A DNA stretch of 64,000 bases from assembly GCA_905221615.1 (NCBI GenBank), contig CAJNDT010003369.1:678174-742173 (forward strand), given 5' to 3'. Within the stretch, counting starts at the first letter, position 1. The number at the start of each line of letters is the position of its first letter. Below are positions 20,551-30,690 of this stretch, piece after piece. Source of the DNA: Symbiodinium sp. CCMP2592 (Eukaryota; Sar; Dinophyceae; Suessiales; Symbiodiniaceae). A program made the position numbers and the translations under genes. The notes beneath the pieces are model-generated. The model had not been told where the DNA came from. It saw only the letters and a program-made list of their open reading frames with translations, and did no database searches.

Positions 20551-20878
20551 AGCTCCTGTACCCAGGCCACCACAACCTGAGGACGCTCCCACGCAGCGCC
20601 GCAAAGCGGTGGTTTTTGCTCAGGAGGGCATGAGCCAGCCAGAGGCAAAGAGACTCCTGCCTCCGGAGTGCACCATCTCGAAAGAGCGGGAATGGCATCA
20701 TCGCTGGAAGCTCAAATGGGCCGCATCACCGGCTTTAAATTTAAATGTACAGTTCTCTTCTGCTGCAGAGTGCAACGAGGCCCTCAAGCATGTCTTGGTG
20801 TATGCCTGGTCAATCCACAAACAAAGGACCGGCGAAGACTGCCCATGGCAGTTTGACAGTGAGATTTTGCCACCATAG
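20543..20878 (+). CDS. Unrecognised terminal exon
   Basis: The frame encodes a Pro-rich lead, then LLPPECTISKEREWHHRWKL and a C-terminal segment with ALKHVLVYAWSIHKQRTGED, ending at TAG (20876-20878). The Trp-rich, charged pattern looks like a small conserved domain. I cannot name it. It is the last convincing exon of the 4-21 kb series. Confidence 0.5.
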   Translation: MTKAPVPRPPQPEDAPTQRRKAVVFAQEGMSQPEAKRLLPPECTISKEREWHHRWKLKWAASPALNLNVQFSSAAECNEALKHVLVYAWSIHKQRTGEDCPWQFDSEILPP

Positions 20879-21265
20879 AGTGTGGACTCTCTTTGCCAGG
20901 CACCTTTAGGCCAATCAGCACGTTGCACAGGTCTCTCATCAGAGAATCCACACAGCCGAGGGAGGCACTGCCGGGGCGTTCCACACAAAAAGCTCAGAGC
21001 CGCATCACTGGTTTTTGCTCCAGACATTGTGCACATTTGCCTTGCCTGCCACGTTGTGAGCATTCCTGCCCGCGAGGCCCGGCAGCCGTGGACAAGAACA
21101 GCATCAGTCAGTCATGCGCTGGATCAAAAAAGGGGGCCCTGTTTATGAGCTGCGGGGTACTTTGGTAAAGGTCTAAAGCATCGCTCTTCAGCCCTAAACC
21201 CTAAACAATATACCCTGAACTCCCAACCCTACAAGTCTTGGTATGCCTAGGACAAAGGTACCCTT
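20879..21265. other. Intergenic, with short telomere-like run
   Basis: No convincing ORF. CCCTAAACCCTAAAC stands at about 21192-21206, near the left boundary of the copia-like element. Confidence 0.5.
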
Positions 21266-22136
21266 TTGCAAGGGTCCCCTCTGGCACTCCCCGAGAAAGA
21301 GCCTGCTGTCAAGGCCAAGCCGCAGGACCCGCGCGAGCTGGCCCAGCCTGTGGAGCCTGCGGAGGAGCCGCAGGAGCCTGCGGAAGAGCCGCAGGCAGAG
21401 GCTTCCTCTGCGAGCAGAGGGTTCCCGGAGCTTGACGTCGGCACCTATCCGAAGGAGGAGGTAGAGGTCGAGGTCAAAGCGGAGGGCCCAGCAGGGGAGG
21501 CGCCAGGGGAGAGGTCAGCCATCCGTGCCACGCCCATCGGCACAGGAGGACTCGTACACGTACGAGGAGCAAGAGGAGACCGAGGAAGAGCCTCTGGAGA
21601 AGGACCCACCGCAGGAGGTGCCACCGCGGGTAGAGGAAGTCCCAAAGGAAAAGGCCCGAGGAAAGAAAGAGAAGGAGGAGAAAGCCCCGAAAGAGAGGAA
21701 GGAGAAAGAGAAAGAGAAAGAGAAAAAGGCCCCTAAGAAGAAGGAGCGAGAGGAAAAAGCCCCAAAGGACAAAGAGGAAAGAAAGAAGGAGAAGAGTAGA
21801 AAGGACAAGGACCGGGACAGAGACCGGCGGAGAAGGAAAGAGGAGGAGAAAGACCGGGACAGAGACCGGCGAAGAAGGAAAGAGGAGGATAAAAAGGAAG
21901 GAAAGGCCCCAAAGGAGAAGGAAAAGGAAAGCGAGGCCCCAGAGGAGAAGCAAAAGGCCCCCCAGGAGCCGGGCGAGGTAGCCCCGGAGAGGGCTGAGCC
22001 GCCGAAGAAGGCGGATCCCGGTCGTGGGCAGACCGAGGAACCGCGGGAGAAGGCTCAGCAGGAGCGTGCTCGCGGAAGCACCGAGGCCGAGGAGCCTGTG
22101 AGGCCACCTCCGGGTGGAGCAGTCAGCCCGCCTTAA
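21266..22136 (+). CDS. Lys/Glu-rich low-complexity ORF upstream of copia gag
   Basis: Two overlapping frames share the coding-like sequence. 21266-about 21530 (Pro/Glu-rich, EEPQEPAEEPQAEASSASRG) passes near 21525 into a second frame ending at TAA 22134-22136. The second part is dominated by KEKEKE and DRDRRRRKEE repeats and ends in a Pro/Glu-rich tail. The product would be highly charged, disordered and possibly nucleic-acid-binding. The change of frame may be an intron or an indel. It lies 430 bases before the gag ATG on the same strand and is likely part of the same element, but that is inference. Confidence 0.45.
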
Positions 22137-22567
22137 GTTCTTCGTGGACCTTCCGTACGGGCGCTGCAGCTTCCCACCGCCACCAGGGTGGTGTGATACC
22201 GCTGAGGGGCGTGTGCGCCGAGAGGTGGTTGGACAGCGGAAGCTCCCACTTGCCTTCGGGCAGGCAGGCCAGGGGCGAGCCAAAGCCGAGCCAGTGAGCT
22301 CGGAAACCGCCCCAGGAAGGGGCAGGAACCGCCCAGAAGGGCAGGAAAAGGGGCAAAGCAGGGGCAAAAGTCTTCGAAAACAACCTTCCACAACCAACTT
22401 CCACCTTCAACCTCCACCTTCACCCCACTTTCTACCTACCACCCCTTTCGTGAACGAGGTCTTTTCGAGAACGAGGTCTCTTCGACTACGAGCACAGCTC
22501 TTCAAGGACTGCTTCCGGGAGGAAGCCCAACGACTACAAGGACCCTCGGTGAAGCCAATTCGCCGAG
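22137..22567 (+). other. Leader between the charged ORF and gag
   Basis: No convincing ORF. It has a C/A-rich run (CAACCTTCCACAACCAAC, about 22380-22440) just before gag. It would be the untranslated leader if the element starts upstream. I could not find a matching LTR after 30133. Confidence 0.4.
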
Positions 22568-23848
22568 ATGGGGGACGAGTCCCGGCAGGATTCGTTCAAC
22601 TCTTATATCCCCATATGGGACGGCAATGCGGGGTCGATGCGCAAGTTCAAGAAATCCGTGACGTTGTGGCTGGCAGGCCTGGACTTAGAGCGCACGGCGT
22701 CGTACAACTTAGCCGCCCGCTTTCTTCTTCGGCAGACCGGCGCCGCAAGGGCGCGAGGTGAGGAAGAAGATATAGATACGTTGGCCCACCGACCGGCGGT
22801 GGCTGACGTTGTGGGGACGGAGATCCAGGCTGCCGACTACACGCACGGCGTGTGGCACCTGGTTAGGTGTTTCGAGGAGCTGTGTGGGAAGACAGCTTCC
22901 GAAAAGCGAGGAGAGCTCCGGCAGAAGCTCTATGTGAGCTTGCGCCGCGGCCCCAGTGAGCCGGTCACGAACTTTGCGTCGACCTGGAGAACACTGGTGG
23001 CCGAATGCATTGCCGAAGGCATCCCGGTGACCCCTGTCGAGTCTGGATGGCTCTTCAAGGAGAGGCTTGCCCTTACGGAAATGCAGCGGCAGCTGCTGGA
23101 GACCGCCACCGGCGAGGAACCGGAGTTCGCCGTGGTGGAAAGAGAGGTGCTGCGACTCTTCCGAAGGGTGCACCTCACGCGGAGTGAGGCGGCCGGTGGA
23201 AGCCACCTTCGCTCCTGGCGCCAGGCCCCCTCGAGGCCTGGGACGGTGCCATCTTCAGCTGCCTCGACGGCTTCTGGTGGCACTTCGCGTTTCAGGCGCT
23301 CGTTCAACCGCTCCCGGACTCCCGGTCAGGGCCCTTCCCAGGCCTTTGTGACCGAGGAACACTACGAGGACGAGACGGAGGAGTATGAGGACGAGCCTGA
23401 AGGAGAGACTGAAGCGTACGAGACAGCAGCTGAGGAAGAGGACGGCGGGGAAGCAGCCGCCGACGAGCTCGAGACCGAGCTAGAGGCGATGGCCGCAGCA
23501 CTGGATGAAGGAGACGACCTGCCGCCTGAGGTGGCGGAAGAAGCGGCCGCGCATCTGGAGAATGCGGGGGAAGCTTTGGTGACCCTGCGGGAAGCAAGGC
23601 GGCAGATCGCCGCCATCCGCAAGGACCGTGGGTACAAAGCCCCCGGAGCCGCCGGCAGCGCCGGCGGAGGTGGACGTGGGTCAAGCAGGCCACTGGTCGA
23701 GAGAATGCCCGCACCCGCCGAAGGCCAAAGGGGGTGGCGGCAGAGGCCGTGGCAGGCCACAGCAGCCAAGCGGCAGCCAGAGCCCTGGCAAGCCGAGCCC
23801 AAGCAAGGGTGGCCGCTCTCCCAAGCACGTCCACTACACGGAGACTGA
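22568..23848 (+). CDS. gag: Copia-like Gag
   Basis: ATG at 22568; a 426-codon frame, of which the first about 350 codons look real. Residues 1-230 are the helical gag core (PIWDGNAGSMRKFKKSVTLW, VNFASTWRTLVAE-like region). Residues 260-340 are very acidic (EDETEEYEDEPEGETEAYE), then comes a helical Glu/Ala stretch. After about 23628 the plausible sequence continues in another frame that carries the remnant zinc knuckle, so the last about 70 codons of this frame are probably out of frame. Gag forms the particle that packages element RNA. The start is supported by the leader and by the first ATG in a coding-like frame. Confidence 0.75.
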   Translation: MGDESRQDSFNSYIPIWDGNAGSMRKFKKSVTLWLAGLDLERTASYNLAARFLLRQTGAARARGEEEDIDTLAHRPAVADVVGTEIQAADYTHGVWHLVRCFEELCGKTASEKRGELRQKLYVSLRRGPSEPVTNFASTWRTLVAECIAEGIPVTPVESGWLFKERLALTEMQRQLLETATGEEPEFAVVEREVLRLFRRVHLTRSEAAGGSHLRSWRQAPSRPGTVPSSAASTASGGTSRFRRSFNRSRTPGQGPSQAFVTEEHYEDETEEYEDEPEGETEAYETAAEEEDGGEAAADELETELEAMAAALDEGDDLPPEVAEEAAAHLENAGEALVTLREARRQIAAIRKDRGYKAPGAAGSAGGGGRGSSRPLVERMPAPAEGQRGWRQRPWQATAAKRQPEPWQAEPKQGWPLSQARPLHGD

Positions 23849-24640
23849 AGCCAACGTGGTGGACTTCATGGACCATGGGACCAGCGTAGAAGTGGATGAG
23901 TTTGAGGTGATGATGACGCTGGCGGAGGCACTTGAGGTGTCGAGCCTCCCGAAGAGGGGCTCCCCAGCCACGTTGCTGGGCGCCATGGACTCGGCCTGTA
24001 ACCGGACCTGTGCCGGACCGGAGTGGATTAAGCAAGCCTTGGCAGCTATCCCTCCGGAGTATCTCAGCTTGGTCGTGGAAAACCACGAGGCTGAGAGGTT
24101 CAGGTTCGGAAACAACCAGACACTAGTGAGCAGCAGGAGGGTGCGCATCCCTTGGTGTCTGGAAGGACATGTGATGCTGCTCTGGGTTTCGGACGTGCCA
24201 AACCCGAAGCTTGGTTGTCTGGTGGGCCGGGACTGCATGGAGGCACTTGGCGCCGTGTTGGACTTCGAGGACCACACGGCCCGGTTCAAGACCTTGGGTC
24301 TGGGACCCCTGAGGCTGCCCCAACTGAGGGCTGGACACCTGGGCCTCCCTCTTTTCCCGAAGGCAGGTTGGCCAGCGGTCGGAGGCCTTCGCTCCTTTAA
24401 GCCGCTAGGCAGAAACGGTGTGGTCGAGCTACAGCTCGGCTTCGGAGCGTGGATGCGTCTGCGCACAAAGGCGGCTTGGCAGCTGATGCTTGCGGTGTCT
24501 GAGTCGTTTGTGTCAGAGCAGGCGGTGGTTGACTCGAGGGCTGCACTCACGTCGACGAGCGTCTCAGTGAGCAAGCCTACCTCCAAACCCGCAGCCGTTT
24601 TGCTCGAGAGCCCCAAGACGACGCAGACCCCTAGTTTGAG
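23628..24640 (+). CDS. Gag zinc-knuckle remnant and copia-like protease
   Basis: The frame opens with VDVGQAGHWSRECPHP, the second half of a CCHC knuckle; the two N-terminal cysteines (CxxC) are not there. About 120 residues in comes LLGAMDSACNRTCAG, an aspartic-protease active-site motif in the DSA form (DSG/DTG in most families). It is followed by a beta-rich stretch and GCLVGRDCMEALGAVLDF, which fits the end of the retropepsin fold. The frame stays open to 26054, but from about 24640 to 25470 another frame reads better. It matures the polyprotein. Confidence 0.7.
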
Positions 24641-24642
24641 CC

Positions 24643-25473
24643 ATGCTCCGCGACCTGGGTCGCAGGTCCGTCGGAAAATGGCGAAGAATGGTGGTGCGTT
24701 TGCGCGAGCGTTTGGCCTGGCACTGGCAGGGCTTACTGCTGTGGCTGGTGCGCATGCCTCAGCTGCGCTTCGCCCCCTTCCCGTGGAAGTCGGTAACCGG
24801 CCCGAAGGAATGGCAAGAACAGTCCGAGGGCATGGTGCGACGAGGAGCGTGGCCACGGCGCTGGTACACCCGCGCGGTGGAGAACCGCGTGTTCTCAGGA
24901 GTGAACCTCGGCCACTCGGTGAGCCTGAGGAACAAGTGCGGTTTGGCGTTCGCCTTCCTCGAGGACGAGATCGTGCTAGAAGGGCTGAGGGCTCTAAAGG
25001 CACCGAAAGGAGTGCGCTCGAGGTTGCAGCGAATGCAGCTGGAGGAAGCCAAGAAGGCACAAAGCGAAGTGAAGGAGGTGCGCGAGGAGCGCATGCGGGC
25101 GCTGTTGGGGCCAAGGGGAGGCCTACCGCGCCTGCGAGCCGAGTTGCTCGAGCTGGCGGTGCTGTTGCGGGTGGACATCGAGGAGAAGGACACCGTGGAA
25201 ACGATCCGCAAAAAGGTGACGCCGGTGGCCCGCGCAATCGCGCTGCCGCCTCCACCGTCACAGGCCAGCTCAAGCTCGGAAGTACCGCGGCCAAAAGCTC
25301 CCTCCAGGACCGCAGGACCGATGGGGACGGGTTCGGAATTCGTGCCACCAACCCGCCTGGCCGCTCCACCCATGGAGGAGGAGGTGGTGCCATCGGACGA
25401 CAGCTTCAGGATGATTACGTCGGAGGAGCTGGCCGAGCAGATGGCCGGCTTGGACGCCTACATGGCGCCCTGA
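24643..25473 (+). CDS. Helical linker segment between protease and integrase (frame-shifted)
   Basis: From about 24960 this frame reads as a charged helix (RMQLEEAKKAQSEVKEVREE) followed by a Leu-rich SAP-like segment (LRAELLELAVLLRVDIEE, TVETIRKKVTPVARAI) and an acidic end (TSEELAEQMAGLDAYMAP). The alternative frame 0 here is Gly/Arg/Ala-rich and looks like a shadow. The TGA at 25471-25473 is followed at once by plausible sequence in frame 0, so a one-base change joins them. The role is unknown; similar linkers occur in copia polyproteins of dinoflagellates as far as I recall. Confidence 0.55.
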   Translation: MLRDLGRRSVGKWRRMVVRLRERLAWHWQGLLLWLVRMPQLRFAPFPWKSVTGPKEWQEQSEGMVRRGAWPRRWYTRAVENRVFSGVNLGHSVSLRNKCGLAFAFLEDEIVLEGLRALKAPKGVRSRLQRMQLEEAKKAQSEVKEVREERMRALLGPRGGLPRLRAELLELAVLLRVDIEEKDTVETIRKKVTPVARAIALPPPPSQASSSSEVPRPKAPSRTAGPMGTGSEFVPPTRLAAPPMEEEVVPSDDSFRMITSEELAEQMAGLDAYMAP

Positions 25474-26054
25474 AGCCTGGACTGAAGCAGGTCGTGGCTC
25501 AAGCCACGGCCAAGGCGCTGCGGCAGGCCAGTGCGTCGGCCTCGCCGGCAGCAGTGCATGAAGCACTCCAAGTGCTCGCGAATGCAGAGGAGGCAGCTGC
25601 ATTCCACGACTGCTTTGTGCAAGCAGCTGATTCGGAAGTTGCTGCTCATTTTGAGCGGCGTGGGCACGGAACCCGTGCTTACAGTCCGGATGCCTACGGC
25701 CACGTCGGCGTATTCCGTGCCAAACGCGGCGCGGTGGACCGTCAAGCGCTCGAGAACTGGATGGTTGGTGCTGCCAGTCTGCGAGCGGAGGACCGGCCGG
25801 TTGTACTTTGTCTGGTTGGCCCGGCGCCCACCTGGCGCAAAGCGGTGCAACCATGGCTCGGGCCAGACCTGGGTCTGGAAGCCGTTGGTACCGCAGGTCT
25901 TGTCCTTATAGCAACCTGCCGGCCGTCCTGGATGGTGCCCGCGACGGGCGCTATGCGACCTTCTGGCACCTTCGACGTGCCCTTCCGCGACTTTTCGAGC
26001 GACGTTTCGACTCCTTTCACTCTACCCTGGCCGTCGACCAACAAAACAATTTAG
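25470..26054 (+). CDS. Polyprotein segment before integrase
   Basis: Frame 0 gives a helical, coding-like stretch (ALRQASASASPAAVHEALQV, VFRAKRGAVDRQALENWMVG, RPVVLCLVGPAPTWRKAVQP) up to a TAG at 26052-26054. The integrase part then reads in a different frame. Between 26070 and 26175 a duplication of about 66 bases repeats the peptide ENSPDTAGEP. No known domain in this segment. Confidence 0.5.
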   Translation: MKPGLKQVVAQATAKALRQASASASPAAVHEALQVLANAEEAAAFHDCFVQAADSEVAAHFERRGHGTRAYSPDAYGHVGVFRAKRGAVDRQALENWMVGAASLRAEDRPVVLCLVGPAPTWRKAVQPWLGPDLGLEAVGTAGLVLIATCRPSWMVPATGAMRPSGTFDVPFRDFSSDVSTPFTLPWPSTNKTI

Positions 26055-27400
26055 ATGGGGGTGACAGTCGTGCGTTCGAAAACTCGCCGGACACTGCAGG
26101 GGAACCACCTGCTGGAGGCCTGCCGTTTCCCTTTCGTGCGGTCGAAAACTCACCGGACACAGCAGGGGAACCGCTGGAAGGTCAGGAAGAGCAGGAGGAA
26201 ATGGACGCCCTGGTCAGGGACGCGCCTAAACCGACGAAGGAGATCGTACAGGCCATAGCAAAGCTTCACCGGAACACGGGCCATGTCTCTAAGCGAAGAC
26301 TGGCCAGAGCTTTGGCTGTTTCCGGGGCCCCGCCCGTGGTTATCAGAGCCGCTCTGGAGCTTCGTTGCGAGATTTGTGCCGAGGAGGCACGGCCGAAGAC
26401 GCGGATGCCCGCGAGCCTTCCAAGGGCTTCGCACTTTGGAGACCGGGTGCATGGTGACTTGTTCAGCTTCAAGGACGGAGCCGGACAAACTCGGTGGGTG
26501 GCCCACTGGGTGGATGTGGCAACGCGCTACCAGGCGTGTACCCTTCTCCGAAGCAAAACTGCTCAGGAGGTCGGTGCCACTCTTGCCGAGTGGACGCGGA
26601 TCTTTGGAGCGCCCAAGACACTGGTGGTGGATATGGGGCCGGAGTTCGTGGCTGAGTCCTTCCAGGACCTCTGTGACTTCTACGACACGGTTCTACACCA
26701 TATACCGGTCGAGGCGCCTTGGAGAAACGGCGTGGCCGAGCGAGCAGGAGCTTCTACCAAGGCGGTGCTTCAGAGGCTGGTGAAGGAGTACCTGCCGGTG
26801 ACTGAAGGTGATGTGTCTCAGGTGGTGACCGCCGCGGCGGGCGCATACAATGACGACATCAACGACTCGGGCTACTCGCCTTCCCAGGCAGTGGGTCTGG
26901 CCCAGACGGCGCTGACAAACGAGCCTTCGTTCTGCCGGGCCTTGGCGATCCGGGAAACCGCGAGAGTGGCTATGCTTCGGCTGCACTACTCGCAGGCGAT
27001 GAGCAAGGCCTTGCTGGCCCGCTCAAGAGCCCCACACCCTGAGCACTACAATGCGGGGGACGTGGTGTACTTTTACCGGCGACAGAAGTCGAAGCCTGGA
27101 AAGAAGCTGCAGCTGAAGGCTTGGCATGGGCCAGCCTTGGTCGTGGCCATGGAAGGGCCCGACGAGAACCAGCTGAGCGCCTATGGGGCGTATCGGGGCA
27201 ACGTGACCAAGGTTGCCATTGAGCACCTGCGGAAGGCCTCAGCCCTGGAAAGGCTGGCGGCCACTGACTGGGCCCCTGCCCTGCAGACCGTGCTCAATGA
27301 GGTGACAGACGCCCCGGAGCCGGTGCCTACGGAAACTACCGCGGAGGCACCTGCGGAGGAAGTTCCCGCTGTGGTGAGCCAGGACCGTCACCAGTGGTAG
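26055..27400 (+). CDS. Copia-like integrase
   Basis: The segment starts with an acidic linker. It then has the H-x4-H-x27-C-x2-C zinc finger (LHRNTGHVSKRR ... CEIC, about 26267-26377). The catalytic core follows with GDLF (D near 26456), VVDMGPEF (D near 26630) and NGVAERAG (E near 26738). The last two acids are separated by 35 residues, the D,D35E spacing. The end has the usual basic beta-rich C-terminal region (GDVVYFYRRQKSKPGKKLQL) and a TAG at 27398-27400. All catalytic residues are present. It inserts element cDNA into the host genome. Confidence 0.85.
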
Positions 27401-28300
27401 TAGTGGTCCCCGGCCCCGGTGGAGGAAGCCAACCCTCCTTGAGCCTGCCCCCAGGTTCGAGAAGGCCCTCGTTGTCGTCGCTGGCGCCGTGGGAAAAGGA
27501 GTCGCACAGTGTCTACCGAAAGCGCTCCCACGAGTCTGTGACGGCGGGCGAGAGTTCGGAGCGACCCGCTTCGAAAGCCAAACCCCTCGGGGAGCCTGTG
27601 GTGGGCGAACCGATGGATGGTACATCCGAGGCCTTGGGCCTACGTGACGCTGCTGTGGAAAGCGCGGCGCCTAGTGCGCCGGAACTGGTTCCCATACCAG
27701 AGGAAACCGTGGGAGAGAGCCCGGGAGCCCAGAGCTCTCATGAGGGCGAGTCGACCGCGGCTCCTGTGAGCCCCTTTGTCCCGCTCCAGATGCCCGATGG
27801 ACGTTCGGTGGACGTCTTGGTGACTGTGAGGAGGATAAGGATCACCCTTTGGTGAGGCTCATGGAACAGGTGGCGGAGGACCGCCAAACTGGGTATGAGG
27901 AAATCCGCTGTGGCACGTGGGACGGACGCTGGCCCACGCCCAGCGAGGTTCAGAGGAAGCGGCTACAAGCCACCGGGGATCTCATGACCCTTCCGGTGGA
28001 GAATGAGGCCTGCCTCGCTTCTGCGGGGAAGGAGATCACCTGGAGCCGCCTGGACGTCAAGACCAAGGACGCTTTTCAAAAGGCAGCTGACGAGCAGTGG
28101 CAGAAGTGGACCGAGAACGGCTCAGTGCAGGAACTGAGTGTGGAGGAAAGCCGCCGGGTGCAGGCGGACCTCAAGCGGAGTGGGAAGTCCGGCGACTTGC
28201 TCACACCTCGGGTGGGTTCTGACAGACAAGAACGCGGCGCTGTCAACCCCGGGGAATCCGCTTCCAGCCAAACCCTCAGCGAGACTGGTGGTGCCGGGGT
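27401..28300 (+). CDS. Integrase-RT linker and N-terminal RT, in three frames
   Basis: Coding-like sequence runs in frame 1 from about 27400 to 27855 (Pro/Ser/Glu-rich linker). It continues in frame 0 from 27849 to about 28200 (ATGDLMTLPVENEACLASAG; KTKDAFQKAADEQWQKW, the usual lead-in to copia RT). It passes back into frame 1 at about 28200-28400, with WVLTDKNAALSTPGNPLPAK then ARLVVPGF and LRTDAPTASR, which are RT fingers motifs. Two or three indels are needed to read it as one chain. Confidence 0.65.
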
Positions 28301-28389
28301 TTAAAGACACGGCGCACCTTGAGGGACGGCTGAGAACAGATGCACCCACCGCCTCCAGGATTGCGATCCTGCTCTTGTGCGCGGTGGCG

Positions 28390-30133
28390 GCACACTTCCC
28401 GTCCTAGGGAGCTGGTGTCGGCGGACGTCAGAGCTGCCTTTCTCAAAGGCGATGCTTACATGGCGGGATCCCGCACCTTGTACATGCAGCAACCAGACCG
28501 GCGGAAGGGTCCTTCTCTGCCAGGCGTGCGGTTCGGTGTGATCTTCCGCGTCCTGAAGGGAGTCTTTGGACTCGCAGATGCGCCACGGCAGTGGTATCTG
28601 CGCCTGTGTCGCACTCTTCAGGAGCATGGCTGGGTTAAGAGTGTACTTGACGGTGCTCTCTTTTATCTTCGTGCCCCCTCTGGCGAGCTCTTGGCTCTGA
28701 TGGTGGTGCACGTGGATGACCTACTCTTTGCCGGGTGCAAGGCAGCCCTGGAGATCCTCCGAAAGATCGGGAAGGAACTGGGATTCGGTGCGCTCTCGCA
28801 CTCGGATTTTCGGTACTGTGGACGCCGAATCCGGCGCCTCCCGAATGGCCACGTGGAGATCAGCATGGTTGAGTACCACGAGAACCTCCACGTGCCAGTT
28901 GTCTCACGCGCCGACCGCAAGGACTTGGAGCGAGCGCTCAGTCCCAGCGAAGTCCGACGGCTGAGGACCGTCGTAGGCAGCCTGCAGTGGTTAGTCAGCC
29001 AACTGCGATTCGACCACGGCTTCGCCTTGAGTTCTTTACAGAGCGAGCAGCCGCCCACCGTGGGAACCTTACTGAAGGCGGCGCAGCTTGCCCGGGAGCT
29101 CAAGAACGACGCCCACTTTACCCTTACGTACCGCCCGGTCGACGTGTGGAAAGGTGGACTAGTGACTGTATCGGATGCAGCGCTAGGCAACGTGAATGCC
29201 GACGGGACAGTCAAGGGGAGCCTCAAGCTGTTCTCCCAGGGCTGTTACGCCGTGCTACTTGCCGACGAGGAGTTGGTGAAAGGCCGCCGTGGGGTGTTCA
29301 ACCTCATCGACTTTCGGTCGCACAAGATCGCCCGGGTCTGCCGTTCGTCTTACGCGGCGGAAACCTTGGGAGTCGAAGAAGCGCTCGACTCAGGGGAACT
29401 GTGTCGCGCGTTCCTGGCGGAAGTCCGAGGAGCGTCCCTCCTGCGGGACCGTCGGTCCGTCTACAGCGTGCCGTTGGTGGCAGTTACCGATGCCAAAGAC
29501 GTGCATGATCGCTGTGGCAACGACCTTGGCTTTGGCGCCCAAAAGAGCTTGGTACTGACGTTAGCTTCGCTTCGTCAACAGCTCAGGGAGCCAAACACGG
29601 CCATGAGATGGACCCACACCGACAACCTGTTTGTCGATGGAGGTACGAAAGAGATGGATTCCGGAGCTCTGCGTACTGTGCTGTCCCGTGGGACGTGGAG
29701 TATAGAGCACGAACCGGAGTTCGTCAAGTCCAAGAAGGGCAAAAAGAAGCCGGCTCTAACGACGGAGAGCGTGGACCAGGCTTTGCCTGGAGAACCTCTG
29801 CCAGACGGCGACCTGAAGAACTACGTCACCAGGCTGGCCCGGCAACCCGGCTGGCACTCGGAAGACGGTGTCTTGGTACAGGTGGCTGAAGGAGCTAAAA
29901 GCTTCAGATGCCCAGAGCCCCGAGCCTCAAGGCTCGCGAAGCCTCTCCGGACTACGATCGGACTCTTCGAGGTCGGCAAGGGACAGATGCAGTGGCGAAT
30001 CCTCGAGCTTGATGCTTTGTACAGTGAGGAACCACAGCCTAATGGCAAGCTACCCCGGCCTTCTGTGACTTTGGTCACCTTCTTTCAGGGCACCTTTGGG
30101 CAACCAAAAACTTTAGACCTGTGTGAAGACTGA
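28390..30133 (+). CDS. Copia-like reverse transcriptase (palm onward) and RNase H
   Basis: RT motif A is VSADVRAAFLKGD (Asp near 28424), motif B lies around KGVFGLADAPRQWYLRL, and motif C is VHVDDLLFAG (28706-28720), the copia version of YVDD. RNase H has TVSDAALGN (D), SSYAAETLGVEEALD (E) and VTDAKDVHD, and closes with HTDNLFVDGGTKEMD, the usual end motif. An extra C-terminal stretch of about 150 residues follows, with a Lys run (KSKKGKKKPAL), up to TGA at 30131-30133. Catalytic residues are intact. The N-terminal part of RT is in other frames upstream. Confidence 0.85.
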
Positions 30134-30480
30134 GTTTTGCCTTCGTTGGCGTTTGCCCAAAGAGTGTGCGCTGCCCTTTGGCTCACCCTGTGGCCAAAGG
30201 GCCCTTGAGCTTACTTGGTAGCGGCCGGAGAAAGGTAGGGTCGGCTGCCTTGGGGTAAGGGTTCCCCTTTAGCACTACCCTAGCTTTTGCAGTTGTAGAT
30301 TCTGACGAGTTCCCTGCGGTGCGACATTGTTCAGCTGGGCGGGTGGCAAGAACGACTCAAACCCCTAAACCCCTCGAACTCATATGCCTCGCCTGGATTG
30401 TCCGAGTGTGAGCGCCGAAACTAAGAAACCTACACTCTAAACTTCGTATAATCTGCGGACGGAGGCTTCGACTACACATG
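30134..30480. other. 3' flank of copia-like element
   Basis: No ORF of note. A CCTTTGGCTCACC...GGCCAAAGGG inverted word lies at about 30175-30201 and could be a hairpin near the RNA 3' end. No copy of the leader sequence was recognised, so I cannot define an LTR. CCCTAAACCCC words start at 30362. Confidence 0.4.
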
Positions 30481-30690
30481 AAAGAAACTCAGAACCCTAA
30501 ACCCCTAAACCCTAAACTCAGAAACCTAAACCCTGAAACCCTAAACCCTAAACTCTAAACCCTAAGCTCTAAACTCAGAAACCTAAACTCTAAACTCAGA
30601 AACCTAAACCCTAAACTCAGAAACCTAAACCCTAAACTCAGAAACCTAAACCCTAAACTCAGAAACCTAAACCCCCAAACAACTTCAACT
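30481..30690. repeat. Telomere-like array with 21-base unit
   Basis: Head-to-tail AACCCTAAACTCAGAAACCT units of 21 bases. This is a variant in which every third telomere-like heptamer became CTCAGAA. Confidence 0.8.

Larger units (their letters stand above)
22568..30133 (+). mobile_element. Ty1/copia-like retrotransposon core
   Basis: Domains are in copia order: gag, protease, integrase, RT, RNase H, with integrase before RT. Each domain has most of its key residues. The reading frame shifts about eight times, near 23630, 24640, 25470, 26055, 27400, 27845, 28150-28250 and 28390, while in-frame stops are almost absent. No flanking LTRs or target duplication were found by eye, so limits are those of the coding region. 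The lack of nonsense codons suggests recent decay or assembly indels. Confidence 0.85.

Noticed and set aside
23834..25393. 519-codon minus-strand ORF
   Set aside because: Antisense shadow of the copia protease/linker region; Pro/Arg/Ser-rich with no domain.
21190..30480. LTRs flanking the copia-like element
   Set aside because: I compared the sequence before gag and after 30133 by eye and found no shared block. An alignment is needed before LTRs can be excluded.
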